64,000 nucleotides of DNA from Pseudomonadota bacterium (GTDB lineage Bacteria > Pseudomonadota > Gammaproteobacteria > Burkholderiales > Sulfuriferulaceae): contig JAJZUW010000003.1 of the NCBI GenBank assembly GCA_021845925.1, forward strand, positions 62,001 through 126,000, read 5' to 3'. Both the position numbers and the translations under genes were made by a program. Positions within the stretch are counted from its first letter, which is position 1, and each line of letters starts with the position of its first letter. Below the pieces are notes generated by a model. It had not been told where the DNA came from. It did not search any database and saw only the letters and a list, made by a program, of their open reading frames with translations. Positions 25,452 through 33,426 of the stretch are shown one piece after another.

Positions 25452-27908
25452 ATGGCACACAGGGACGCCAGGCCATTTGCCGAGTTGCTACCCTGGATGC
25501 TGGTGGCCGGCAATGATGATGTCATCGTCAACAAGGACAGCAGCCTGACGGTCATCTATGAAACGCGCGGTCTGGACCGGGATTCGGCCACCACGGAAGA
25601 CATGGCCTGGTATGCACAGGCCCTGGATCAGGCATATGCCGTGTTTGATGAAAGCGCCTGTGTCATCAGCTGGATCGTGCATCGCAGGCGAATCGCCGAA
25701 TATCCACAGGCCGGATTTCCCGACCAGTGGAGCGCCATGCTGGACAACATTCGCCGCGAACGCATGGTTTCCGGAAACCAGTATGTCAACCGGCACTATC
25801 TGGCCATCACCCTGACGGCCGAAAAGGGCATGAGCAGCGTGGCCAGCCGGTTATCGTTTTACCTGGCACAGGGCATGGGCAACATCCGCGCTGTCTGGCA
25901 CCTGCTGACAGCCGTATTCCGGCAGAATGAATCGTTTGCCTGGAATGCTGCCGAACTGCAGGAACAGATCGCGCGGTTTTCGGGATTGCTCCAGGCATTC
26001 GAAGAACGTCTGGCCGGCATCGGACTGAAACGACTTCACGGCGATGTCCTGCGAGGTGTGTTGCGCCGTTGCGCCAATCCGGCTTCAAGCCAGCAGAAAG
26101 TCGTTCACATGCCATTTCTGGACACCCAGATGGCTGACGGCAATCTCAGGGTCGACGCCAGCAGCCTGATCATCGATGACATCCGCTGGCTCAAGGGGCT
26201 GTCGCTGCGCGAACCGCCCCGACACACCCACCAGGGCATGTATGACAGTCTGCTTGGCATCAGGGGCGAAATCGTCTTCAGCCAGAGCTTCCGCCTGGCA
26301 CGCCGCAAGGAAATCAGCGCCTGGCTGGTGAGCGTGCGGCAATACAACGATCTGCTCAAGTATTCGCCGCTGACCTGGCTGTATCTTGCGATCAACCGGA
26401 ATGCGGATGTGCGCATGAACGACGCACGGGTCGAAGCTGCCGAGGATGCACACCGCATCAGCAGTCTGGTGGACATGAAAGAAATGTCCTTCGGCTGGTA
26501 TGCAGCACAGGTCATGGCCATCGGTCGCAACGAAGCCGAAGCGGACGACCTGTTGCAGGACATTTCCGGCGCGCTGGCCCACAATGGCCTGACAACGGTC
26601 CGCGAAGGCATGCATCTGCTGTCTGCCTTCGCCGGCGGACTGCCCGGCATGCACACGGCGCTCACACGCTGGTTTTTTCTGGAACTCGCCTCGCTGTCAG
26701 ATCTCACGCCACTGCTGACCATCGATCCGGGCAAGCCCGACAACGACTATCTTGCCCAGCAGCGAGGCCGGCATTCACCATCGCTGATCATGCTGGAAAC
26801 CGCATACAACACCCCGTGGCATTTCAATCTGCATGTTGGCGATCTCGGACATGCGCTGGTGGTCGGGCCATCCCGATCCGGAAAATCAAGCGCGATGAAT
26901 GTACTGATTGCGCAATTTCGCAAATACACACCCTGTCGCATCGTCATTTTCGACAAGGACCGTTCGTGCAGGATTGCCACCAGCATGATGGGTGGCGACC
27001 ACATCGATGTCACGCGGCCAGGCATTCAGTGGAACCCGCTCAGCCTGCTGGCCGATCCGGCTGCTCTCGAATGGCTGGCCGGTTGGATCGAAGGTCTGAT
27101 CTGTCATCGCGGTTACCAGTATTCCGCAGAAGATATCGCGGATGTCTGGCGCGCCCTGCAAGGACTCGCCCTTCAACCACCCGGATTGTGGACGCTGGGC
27201 CATCTGCACGCGGTGCTGTCACCACATTTGCGCAATGAGCTGGACACCTGGGTTGGGCATGGTGCGCTGGCCCACTATTTTGACAACCCGGAGGACACCT
27301 TCAGTCTGACCGACTTCTGCTGCATCGAAATGGGCGAGATCCTGACCCGCCAACACGTGGCACGCGCGTTTATCGATTATGCGTTTTTCCGCATTTACCA
27401 GTCCCTGCGCGATACCGGCCGGGGCGTTGTTCCAACGCTGGTCTATGTGGAAGAATGCTGGTTCATGTTCGAACACCCCTGGTTTGAACAAAAAATCCGC
27501 GACTGGACAAAAACCTTCGCCAAGCTGGTGGCACAGCTGGTTCTGGCAACCCAGTCACTGGAAGACATTGCCGCCTCGACTGTCTTTGCCAGTCTGCGCG
27601 ACAACATTCAGACACGGATCTATCTGCCCAATCTCAACGCCGGCTCACCACAGCTGCTGTCGCTTTACCGCGATCAGTTCGGCCTGCATCCCGACCAGAT
27701 CGGCATGATTTCGCAAGGCAGGCCCAAACGAGATTACTTTATCCAGCAACCCGGTCTGTTCCGCAAGGCGGAAATGTCGCTCGACCCGGCAACGCTCGCC
27801 GTTGTGCGCTCGGACACCCGCGCGCAGCAGATATTTCAGCGTCACCAGGACGGCGGTCGTCCGGACTGGCGACGGGAATACATGATGGAGATGCTTGATG
27901 AACACTGA
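25452..27908 (+). CDS. trbE: Conjugal transfer ATPase TrbE (VirB4 family)
   Basis: Large ATPase that energises the type IV channel. From ATG 25452 (MAHRDARPFAELLPWM) it has 818 residues, near the usual 820-850. The N-terminal CagE/VirB4 domain is followed by Walker A in VVGPSRSGKSSAMNVLI near residue 475. Walker B appears in VPTLVYVEECWFMFEHPWF. The conserved LVLATQSLEDIAAS follows. The frame is intact with no stops. The start follows the trbD stop by one base. Confidence 0.95.
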   Translation: MAHRDARPFAELLPWMLVAGNDDVIVNKDSSLTVIYETRGLDRDSATTEDMAWYAQALDQAYAVFDESACVISWIVHRRRIAEYPQAGFPDQWSAMLDNIRRERMVSGNQYVNRHYLAITLTAEKGMSSVASRLSFYLAQGMGNIRAVWHLLTAVFRQNESFAWNAAELQEQIARFSGLLQAFEERLAGIGLKRLHGDVLRGVLRRCANPASSQQKVVHMPFLDTQMADGNLRVDASSLIIDDIRWLKGLSLREPPRHTHQGMYDSLLGIRGEIVFSQSFRLARRKEISAWLVSVRQYNDLLKYSPLTWLYLAINRNADVRMNDARVEAAEDAHRISSLVDMKEMSFGWYAAQVMAIGRNEAEADDLLQDISGALAHNGLTTVREGMHLLSAFAGGLPGMHTALTRWFFLELASLSDLTPLLTIDPGKPDNDYLAQQRGRHSPSLIMLETAYNTPWHFNLHVGDLGHALVVGPSRSGKSSAMNVLIAQFRKYTPCRIVIFDKDRSCRIATSMMGGDHIDVTRPGIQWNPLSLLADPAALEWLAGWIEGLICHRGYQYSAEDIADVWRALQGLALQPPGLWTLGHLHAVLSPHLRNELDTWVGHGALAHYFDNPEDTFSLTDFCCIEMGEILTRQHVARAFIDYAFFRIYQSLRDTGRGVVPTLVYVEECWFMFEHPWFEQKIRDWTKTFAKLVAQLVLATQSLEDIAASTVFASLRDNIQTRIYLPNLNAGSPQLLSLYRDQFGLHPDQIGMISQGRPKRDYFIQQPGLFRKAEMSLDPATLAVVRSDTRAQQIFQRHQDGGRPDWRREYMMEMLDEH

Positions 27909-28797
27909 ACGGTCCCGGCCAGCACAATGGCGGGCTGCCAAAGTCATGCCACATCCCGGCATCCTTCTGTCTGACATGAAACGGCACTGGTTGACGACGG
28001 GCCTGCTGCTGGCCATGGCCAGCCAACCGACCCAGGCTGGCGGAGGCACCGTGGCCGGCACTGGCGGTGCCCTGGAATGGACCCAGGAACTGAATTATGG
28101 CCAGCTGCTGAAAAACACCGTCAGCCAGGCCAATCTGGTGGCCCGCGAAGTCAGTGCAGAAATCCAGAGAGCACAGATGCTGGTGAACGAAGCCACCAAT
28201 CTGGCCAATGCGCCGGCCAGCGTGGTTTCGCAAATGGTCACACCTTACCAGCAAATGGTCAGCGAGGGGCAGAACATGCTTGACCAGCTTGACCAGTTGC
28301 AGACCAGTTATCAGCAGGCGCTCCAGATGGTACAACAGCGATATGCAGAAGCCCAGGCGCTTGGCACGACGCCGGCGCAGTACATCGCGCTGGAATCTGG
28401 TCTGGCTGCCACAAGACAGGGCCAGTATGCCTTGTTGTATGCCCAGGACAAGGCTACCCTGCAGGCTGTGCAGGCACGCTCGGAATCGCTGCAGAACGCC
28501 ATCGACAGCGGACAGCTGCAAAGTCACGGGACTGTGGATGGCCTGGACAGACTGAATGCGCTGGTTGCCATGGTCGGCGGCGAAACACAAACGCTGAACC
28601 GGCAGATTGCCCAGGCCGAAGCCGCCAAAAACCTGAGTCATCTCAACGAGGTGCAAAATCTGGCTCTGCACGAACAAAACCAGAACCAGACCATCGCGAC
28701 ACAGGACCAGGAAACATCAACCCTGCTCGGCAATGCAGCCCGGGCTTCCGGTTATCACCAGCAACAGATAGAGCAGCAGGCGTGGGCCGGCAAATGA
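27898..28797 (+). CDS. trbJ: Conjugal transfer protein TrbJ (VirB5-like)
   Basis: Predicted periplasmic pilus-tip or assembly protein. The signal-like stretch WLTTGLLLAMASQPTQAGGG lies near residues 30-50 if the ATG at 27898 is used. That ATG has GGAG seven bases upstream and overlaps the trbE stop. A shorter form from 27976 places the signal peptide at the N-terminus but lacks a clear ribosome binding site. The mature part is a long Gln/Ala-rich coiled-coil helix bundle (QANLVAREVSAEIQRAQML), typical of TrbJ. About 299 or 273 residues. Confidence 0.85.
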   Translation: MNTERSRPAQWRAAKVMPHPGILLSDMKRHWLTTGLLLAMASQPTQAGGGTVAGTGGALEWTQELNYGQLLKNTVSQANLVAREVSAEIQRAQMLVNEATNLANAPASVVSQMVTPYQQMVSEGQNMLDQLDQLQTSYQQALQMVQQRYAEAQALGTTPAQYIALESGLAATRQGQYALLYAQDKATLQAVQARSESLQNAIDSGQLQSHGTVDGLDRLNALVAMVGGETQTLNRQIAQAEAAKNLSHLNEVQNLALHEQNQNQTIATQDQETSTLLGNAARASGYHQQQIEQQAWAGK

Positions 28798-29060
28798 TGC
28801 TCAACCGGTGCCTGCAACGCCTTGCCCTGCAAACCGTTCCTTCCGGAATCCGCAGACCGGTATTGCGAGCGCTCCGTCTGTATGCCGGCATGCCTCCCGA
28901 ACGCCGGCAGACATTCAGACTGCCAACCGGGCTGTCGCTCCGGCATCGCATCCTTCTGGCCCTGATCATGGTCCTGCTTGAACAGCCGGAAAAACTCTTC
29001 TGGCTGGTTCTGGCATGCCTGCTGTTCTGCATGACCCACCTGCGGGAAATCCACGCGTGA
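28794..29060 (+). CDS. Small membrane protein at the trbK position
   Basis: An 88-residue basic protein with one strong membrane segment near the C-terminus (LFWLVLACLLFCMTHL) and a shorter one before it. It overlaps trbJ (ATGA) and trbL (GTGA), so it is part of the operon. In Ti-type clusters this slot holds trbK, an entry-exclusion lipoprotein. This protein has no N-terminal lipobox, so it is not a normal TrbK and may be a different protein. Confidence 0.6.
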   Translation: MMLNRCLQRLALQTVPSGIRRPVLRALRLYAGMPPERRQTFRLPTGLSLRHRILLALIMVLLEQPEKLFWLVLACLLFCMTHLREIHA

Positions 29061-30496
29061 CAGGCCAGAACAGGCTGCCGGCAGCCCGTCTGATGACCGG
29101 GGTTCTGGCCGTTTTCCTGCCCGGGATCGTCCAGGCATCGACGACTGTCGTCAGCGGAAGTCCGCCAGACCTGGCCAGTATCATCGTAACCACGATGTCT
29201 GCCATGAACAGTGCTGGTGCAAGCATGGCCGGCAAACTGGTACACACGGGCGAACAGCTTTCTGCCGTTCTGTTTGCCCTGATGTTTGCCTGGCAGGTGC
29301 TTCAGGGCATCATGGCGCAACGGATGGATGCACTTATCCGCAACATACTGTCCTTGTGTCTGACATTTGCCATTGTGATGCTGATGCTGGGCAGCTGGGG
29401 CAGCAACGCCGGCATGGGCATCCGTGCCTTTGTCGTGGATGGCATGAACAGTCTGAGCGCCGCCTTTGCACCGTCAGGCGCAGACCCGACAGACCGGGTC
29501 ATTGACCAGTTCGGTCTGGCCATTGGTGACTGCGTCACCCTGGTGTCGCGTGCAGTCGCCTACATGCCGCCGTTCCGGATGGATGACCTGGCTGCCAGCA
29601 TGTACGGACTTGGCCTGGTTGCCATCATCGCGATTGTCTCGGGTATTTGCATTTACGCGCTGGTCATCGCCCTGGCATTCAGTATCCTGTACATCAACCA
29701 GGGCGCATTCATTGTCTATATCGGTCTCGCGGTCGGCCCGGTATTTGTTGCCCTGCTGCTGTTTCCTCCTGCCAACGGCTTCTTCCAGAGATGGGCGGAT
29801 TTCATCATTTCCGGTGGCGTTCTGAAGCTGGTTTCGGTACTGGTCAGCGCGCTGCTGGCTGCGTTGTTCGGCAACCTGCAGACCAGCGGAACCCAACTCC
29901 TGCAACTGGTCACCCGTCAGGCAATCCAATCCGGCAGTTTTGACATCACCGGTTTTCTGGCCTGGTGCCTCGAAATGCTGTTCTGGGCTTTCTTTTCGTA
30001 TCAGCTGGTCAAGGAAATCCCCTCATTTTCCCATGCGCTGTCCGGAGGGGCCCGTGGCGGCGTAACCAGTCTCGCAAATATCCTGCCGGGTGGAGTCGAT
30101 ACCATGCTTGCCGGCAAAGGCAAGGAAACGGCTGGCGCAGCCGCCGGCGTGGCAAAGACAATGGCGAGAAGTGCGGCCGGTACGGCGGGCAGTCTGGCCT
30201 GGCGTGGCCTCAACCAGGCAACCGGCGGATTTCCGCAGGCGGCCCGGGATTACTTTCACCACAAACAAGTCCACGAGTCGGCGCTGGATGCCGCCCGGAA
30301 AAGCCATGACAAGGCCGCCATCAAGAACTGGGCCGAAGACATGGTGGCGCGCGAGCACGCACCAGACCGCCATGAACAGGTACAGGCCGAATTGCGCGAA
30401 CAGGCGGACAAGGAAGCCACGCGCAATTTCCGTCAGCAGGTCAGTACGATGGCCGGGCAAATTCAGCAGGAACGTGAACGCGGCGAACGGGAATGA
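29057..30496 (+). CDS. trbL: Conjugal transfer protein TrbL (VirB6 family)
   Basis: Polytopic inner-membrane channel component. From the GTG at 29057, which overlaps the preceding stop, it has 479 residues. A signal-like segment (TGVLAVFLPGIVQA) is followed by about six membrane helices (for example ILYINQGAFIVYIGLAVGPV, a VirB6/TrbL signature region). A long hydrophilic tail rich in charged residues follows (EQVQAELREQADKEATRNF). The frame appears complete. It is the last recognisable transfer gene; trbF, trbG and trbI, which normally follow in this order, are absent. Confidence 0.92.
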   Translation: MTGQNRLPAARLMTGVLAVFLPGIVQASTTVVSGSPPDLASIIVTTMSAMNSAGASMAGKLVHTGEQLSAVLFALMFAWQVLQGIMAQRMDALIRNILSLCLTFAIVMLMLGSWGSNAGMGIRAFVVDGMNSLSAAFAPSGADPTDRVIDQFGLAIGDCVTLVSRAVAYMPPFRMDDLAASMYGLGLVAIIAIVSGICIYALVIALAFSILYINQGAFIVYIGLAVGPVFVALLLFPPANGFFQRWADFIISGGVLKLVSVLVSALLAALFGNLQTSGTQLLQLVTRQAIQSGSFDITGFLAWCLEMLFWAFFSYQLVKEIPSFSHALSGGARGGVTSLANILPGGVDTMLAGKGKETAGAAAGVAKTMARSAAGTAGSLAWRGLNQATGGFPQAARDYFHHKQVHESALDAARKSHDKAAIKNWAEDMVAREHAPDRHEQVQAELREQADKEATRNFRQQVSTMAGQIQQERERGERE

Positions 30497-30660
30497 TGAC
30501 AGCGACGGTTTCAGGCGGTGCAATCGGGTGATTAACAGCCCGTCGAACATTGACACGAAACTGACTTCGAATTGTCTCCGAATTGTTATGAAATTTTCAC
30601 AGCTTCGTCACCAGAACTGATTAAGGTTAGTCCAGTGCAAAACTGTCAATGGAGTCTGCC

Positions 30661-31416
30661 ATGCTTGAACAAGGAAGCCTGGTCCAAACCCGTCCACGGG
30701 CAAATACCCTGTCTGTTTCAATGGCCCGCAATACCGGCGAAATCGGCGAAGCCCAGCGTTTGCGTTACAAGGTTTTTGCCGAAGAAATGGGCGCACAGCT
30801 TGTATCGGCCGCCAGTGGCATCGATCGCGACGAATTCGATCCGGTTTGCGAACACCTGATTGTACGCGACAACGTCAGCGGAGAGGTCGTTGGCACCTAC
30901 CGCATCCTGTCGCCGGAAAATGCCGCTCGCATTGGCGGATATTATTCCGAGCAGGAATTTGACATTTCCAGGCTGGGCAACCTGCGCTCGCGCATGGTCG
31001 AAATTGGTCGTTCCTGTGTCCACCAGGATTACCGCAGTGGTGGTGTCATCACCTTGCTTTGGGCCGGACTGGCCGATTACCTGCGCAGAACCGATTACGA
31101 CTATCTGATGGGCTGTGCCAGCGTTGGCATGCAAGATGGTGGTCACGAAGCCGCAAACCTGTATCGCAAGCTGTCTGCCGAAGCGCTGGCTCCGGTTGAA
31201 CGGAGAGTCTTTCCGCGCAACCCGCTGGCACTGGAACGACTGGGCAACCAGAACCGGGTTTCTGTTCCGCCGCTGATCAAGGGCTACTTGCGGGTTGGCG
31301 CGCACATTCTTGGCGAACCTGCCTGGGACTCCGAATTCAATTGCGCCGATTTCATGATGTTGCTGTCGGTCAAACAGATGAACGAACAGTACGCCCGCCA
31401 TTTCATGAACCGCTGA
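30661..31416 (+). CDS. olsB: Ornithine N-acyltransferase OlsB (GNAT, hemolysin-like)
   Basis: Acylates ornithine with a 3-hydroxy fatty acid, the first step of ornithine lipid synthesis. The 251-residue protein shows the OlsB/acyl-homoserine-synthase-like core: AQRLRYKVFAEEMGA, DHxVRD-type HLIVRDNVSGEVVGTYRIL, and MVEIGRSCVHQDYRSG. ATG 30661 is chosen because GGAG lies six bases upstream. The next gene is an acyltransferase fitting OlsA, which adds the second acyl chain. Confidence 0.85.
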   Translation: MLEQGSLVQTRPRANTLSVSMARNTGEIGEAQRLRYKVFAEEMGAQLVSAASGIDRDEFDPVCEHLIVRDNVSGEVVGTYRILSPENAARIGGYYSEQEFDISRLGNLRSRMVEIGRSCVHQDYRSGGVITLLWAGLADYLRRTDYDYLMGCASVGMQDGGHEAANLYRKLSAEALAPVERRVFPRNPLALERLGNQNRVSVPPLIKGYLRVGAHILGEPAWDSEFNCADFMMLLSVKQMNEQYARHFMNR

Positions 31417-31511
31417 ACAGCTCCACGTGACTGGCGCCGTCAGTGCCAGTCAGACAAAATATCCGGTATTGACTGACGGACAGGGTAAAATACGGCCTGC
31501 GGCATTTGCGG

Positions 31512-32279
31512 ATGATCATTGTGTTGCGAATTTTTCGTTTGCTGGGCATTGTATTCTGGATCGTGCTTGGCCTGGCCACCCTGACCTTTGTCTTTCCGTG
31601 GACCGGCCGACGAAAACAGGGGCGAATCGCCAGTCGATGGGCAGGCGGCCTGCTCAAATTGCTCGGCCTGCGCCTCAGGGTTACCGGCCACCCTCCGACC
31701 GATCGCGCCCTGGTCGTTGCCAACCATGTGTCCTGGCTGGATCCTTTTCTGTTGATGGCCGCGTTTCCGGTCCGTTTTGTTGCCAAATCGGAAATCCGGC
31801 ACTGGCCGGTCATCGGCTGGCTGGCATTGCGGGCCGGCACTGTATTTATCGAAAGAGAACGGCACCGGGATATTTCACGGGTTGCGGGCACCTTTGCCGA
31901 CCATCTGGAAAATGGCGAGGTTGTGGGAATGTTTCCGGAATCCACAACCGGTGATGGAAGTTTCTTGCGCCCGTTCAAGACATCCCTGTTTCAGGTTGCC
32001 CTGGCGCCCGGAATCCGCTGTGTGCCGATCGGCATCCGCTACAATCAGTCTTCGGCAGCGTGGATTGACGACATGGGCTTTGCCGAATCGCTGTGGCGAA
32101 TCGCCGGATTGTCGGATTTACAGGCGGATGTGATCATCACGCCCTCCCTGGCGACAGATGGACTGGATCGCCGGACAGTTGCGGCGCTGAGTGAGCATGC
32201 CGTATCAGAGGCCTTGTCCCTGGCAGTCCGGCACAGTCCACCTGCACCACGGCACGGTCTTCCAGTCGCAGGGCACTGA
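31512..32279 (+). CDS. olsA: 1-acyl-sn-glycerol-3-phosphate/lyso-ornithine-lipid acyltransferase (PlsC/OlsA family)
   Basis: A 255-residue membrane acyltransferase with N-terminal hydrophobic helices. The PlsC motifs are VANHVSWLDPFLL (HX4D) and GMFPESTTGDG with IRCVPIGIRY. Its position right after olsB argues for OlsA, which completes ornithine lipids, over a general PlsC. The ATG at 31512 is used; a TTG two codons earlier is possible. The last 143 bp overlap the end of apaH on the other strand, giving a Pro/His-rich tail. Confidence 0.75.
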   Translation: MIIVLRIFRLLGIVFWIVLGLATLTFVFPWTGRRKQGRIASRWAGGLLKLLGLRLRVTGHPPTDRALVVANHVSWLDPFLLMAAFPVRFVAKSEIRHWPVIGWLALRAGTVFIERERHRDISRVAGTFADHLENGEVVGMFPESTTGDGSFLRPFKTSLFQVALAPGIRCVPIGIRYNQSSAAWIDDMGFAESLWRIAGLSDLQADVIITPSLATDGLDRRTVAALSEHAVSEALSLAVRHSPPAPRHGLPVAGH

Positions 32280-33021
32280 GTTTTCCACCCCACAGACACC
32301 CCGTATCCAGGGCCAGGGTATCGCTTTCGATGCGCAAACCCAAAGCCGACCAGTGTCCGAAGATGACCGGCGATCCGCTGCTTTTGCGTCCCGGAACCTG
32401 GAACCATGGCAAACAGCCCTCCGGTGGCTGGTCGAGACTGCCCTTGAGCTGGAATTCCATCGTCCCTTCCGGGGTGCAGAAACGCAACCGGGTCATGGCA
32501 TTGGTGATGATGCGCAGCCGGTCAATTCCGCACAGGTCATCCCGCCATTGCGCCGGCTGGTTGCCATACATGTGTTGCAGAAAATCCCGCCACCCCGGAC
32601 CACGCAGGACATCAGTCACCTCGTCGGCAAGGCGGCAAGCCTGCTCGATGCTCCATTGCGGCAGCAGACCCGCATGCACCAGCAGATAACCTTGATCCCG
32701 TACCGCCAGCGGACGATAACGCAACCAGTCCAGCAGTTCATCCCGGTCGGACGCCCCCAGTATGCCGTGCAACGTATCCCCTTCACGGACCGGAGCATGC
32801 CCACTGGCCACAGCAAGCAGATGAAGGTCATGGTTGCCGAGTACCGCACCAATGCCATTGTCTCTTGCCCAGCGCAGCACGGCGAGCGAGTCTTCACCCC
32901 GATTGACCAGGTCGCCCAGCAGCCAGATCCGGTCTTGCGCCGGATTGAAGCCGATTTTGTCCAGCAGCAGCCGCAGGGCGGCATGACACCCCTGCAGATC
33001 GCCAATCGCCCAGGTACTCAT
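32137..33021 (-). CDS. apaH: Symmetrical diadenosine tetraphosphatase
   Basis: Hydrolyses Ap4A to two ADP. From MSTWAIGDLQGCHAALRLL it has 294 residues, slightly longer than the usual 275-280. The metallophosphatase motifs are GDLQGC, LLGDLVNRGEDS, VLGNHDLHLLAV and VIFGHWSALG. The family core ends near GCLWGGKLSALRLED; the extra tail is encoded in the region antisense to the olsA end. The frame continues upstream of 33021 but without family character. Confidence 0.95.
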   Translation of the reverse strand: MSTWAIGDLQGCHAALRLLLDKIGFNPAQDRIWLLGDLVNRGEDSLAVLRWARDNGIGAVLGNHDLHLLAVASGHAPVREGDTLHGILGASDRDELLDWLRYRPLAVRDQGYLLVHAGLLPQWSIEQACRLADEVTDVLRGPGWRDFLQHMYGNQPAQWRDDLCGIDRLRIITNAMTRLRFCTPEGTMEFQLKGSLDQPPEGCLPWFQVPGRKSSGSPVIFGHWSALGLRIESDTLALDTGCLWGGKLSALRLEDRAVVQVDCAGLPGTRPLIRHAHSAPQLSGDPVHLSPGRA

Positions 33022-33426
33022 GCGTAATGCACCCCGTGCCGGTTGCTGTCTCCCGCACATGTTGCATGAACGCATTGCATCACTGCCACCTTTCTTGAAC
33101 TGAAATCCGCGCTTCCCCAAGGAAGCACTGATTAAATCCTCCACGGATCGCGTTGCCGATCAAATCGTGATGATCACGAGGAATACGCCGCAGGTCGTAG
33201 CCGGGACTACGATGCCAAGGCGTCTGACGAAGTGAGCGCACGATTTGATCTCAACCCGGATGGGACGTGGTCTGGCGGGCGGCTTGCCGTGTTGCGCTTC
33301 TCGTCAAGGGTGTCAGCCATTGACTTCGACGCGCGCCTTGCAATCCATCCCGCCAGACCTTCGTCGCGACCGCGCGGGATTTAATCAGTGCTTCCCTACC
33401 GGCGAACAGATTCATTTTACGTTAAA
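33022..33426. other. Gap between apaH and rep, mostly the 275-bp element
   Basis: This 405-bp stretch between divergent apaH and rep holds about 100 bp of apaH upstream sequence, then the inverted-repeat element at 33121-33395, then 31 bp leading to the rep start. No protein gene is supported in it. Any rep promoter must lie in or across the element. Confidence 0.6.
33121..33395. repeat. MITE-like element with 19-bp terminal inverted repeats
   Basis: Both ends carry GGAAGCACTGATTAAATCC in perfect inverted orientation (33121-33139 and 33377-33395). Inside, GATCAAATCGTG (33158-33169) pairs with CACGATTTGATC (33239-33250), enclosing TCGTAG/CTACGA (33195-33212). GGTCTGGCGGG (33269-33279) pairs with CCCGCCAGACC (33349-33359). 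The whole would fold into a closed stem bearing two arms. It encodes no transposase or protein. Size and structure fit a non-autonomous miniature transposon or a structured repeat family. No clear target-site duplication is visible at the borders. Confidence 0.75.

Noticed and set aside
20028-30496. A complete integrative conjugative element
   Set aside because: No integrase, relaxase, coupling protein, flanking tRNA or direct repeats were found; only a partial transfer cluster is supported.
30497-30660. A remnant of trbF after trbL
   Set aside because: No frame in this 164-bp gap resembles a VirB8-type protein; only an 11-codon frame follows trbL.
33388-33390. TTG as the start of rep
   Set aside because: It lies inside the terminal inverted repeat of the 275-bp element, and the added residues do not resemble Rep; ATG 33427 or GTG 33454 is likelier.
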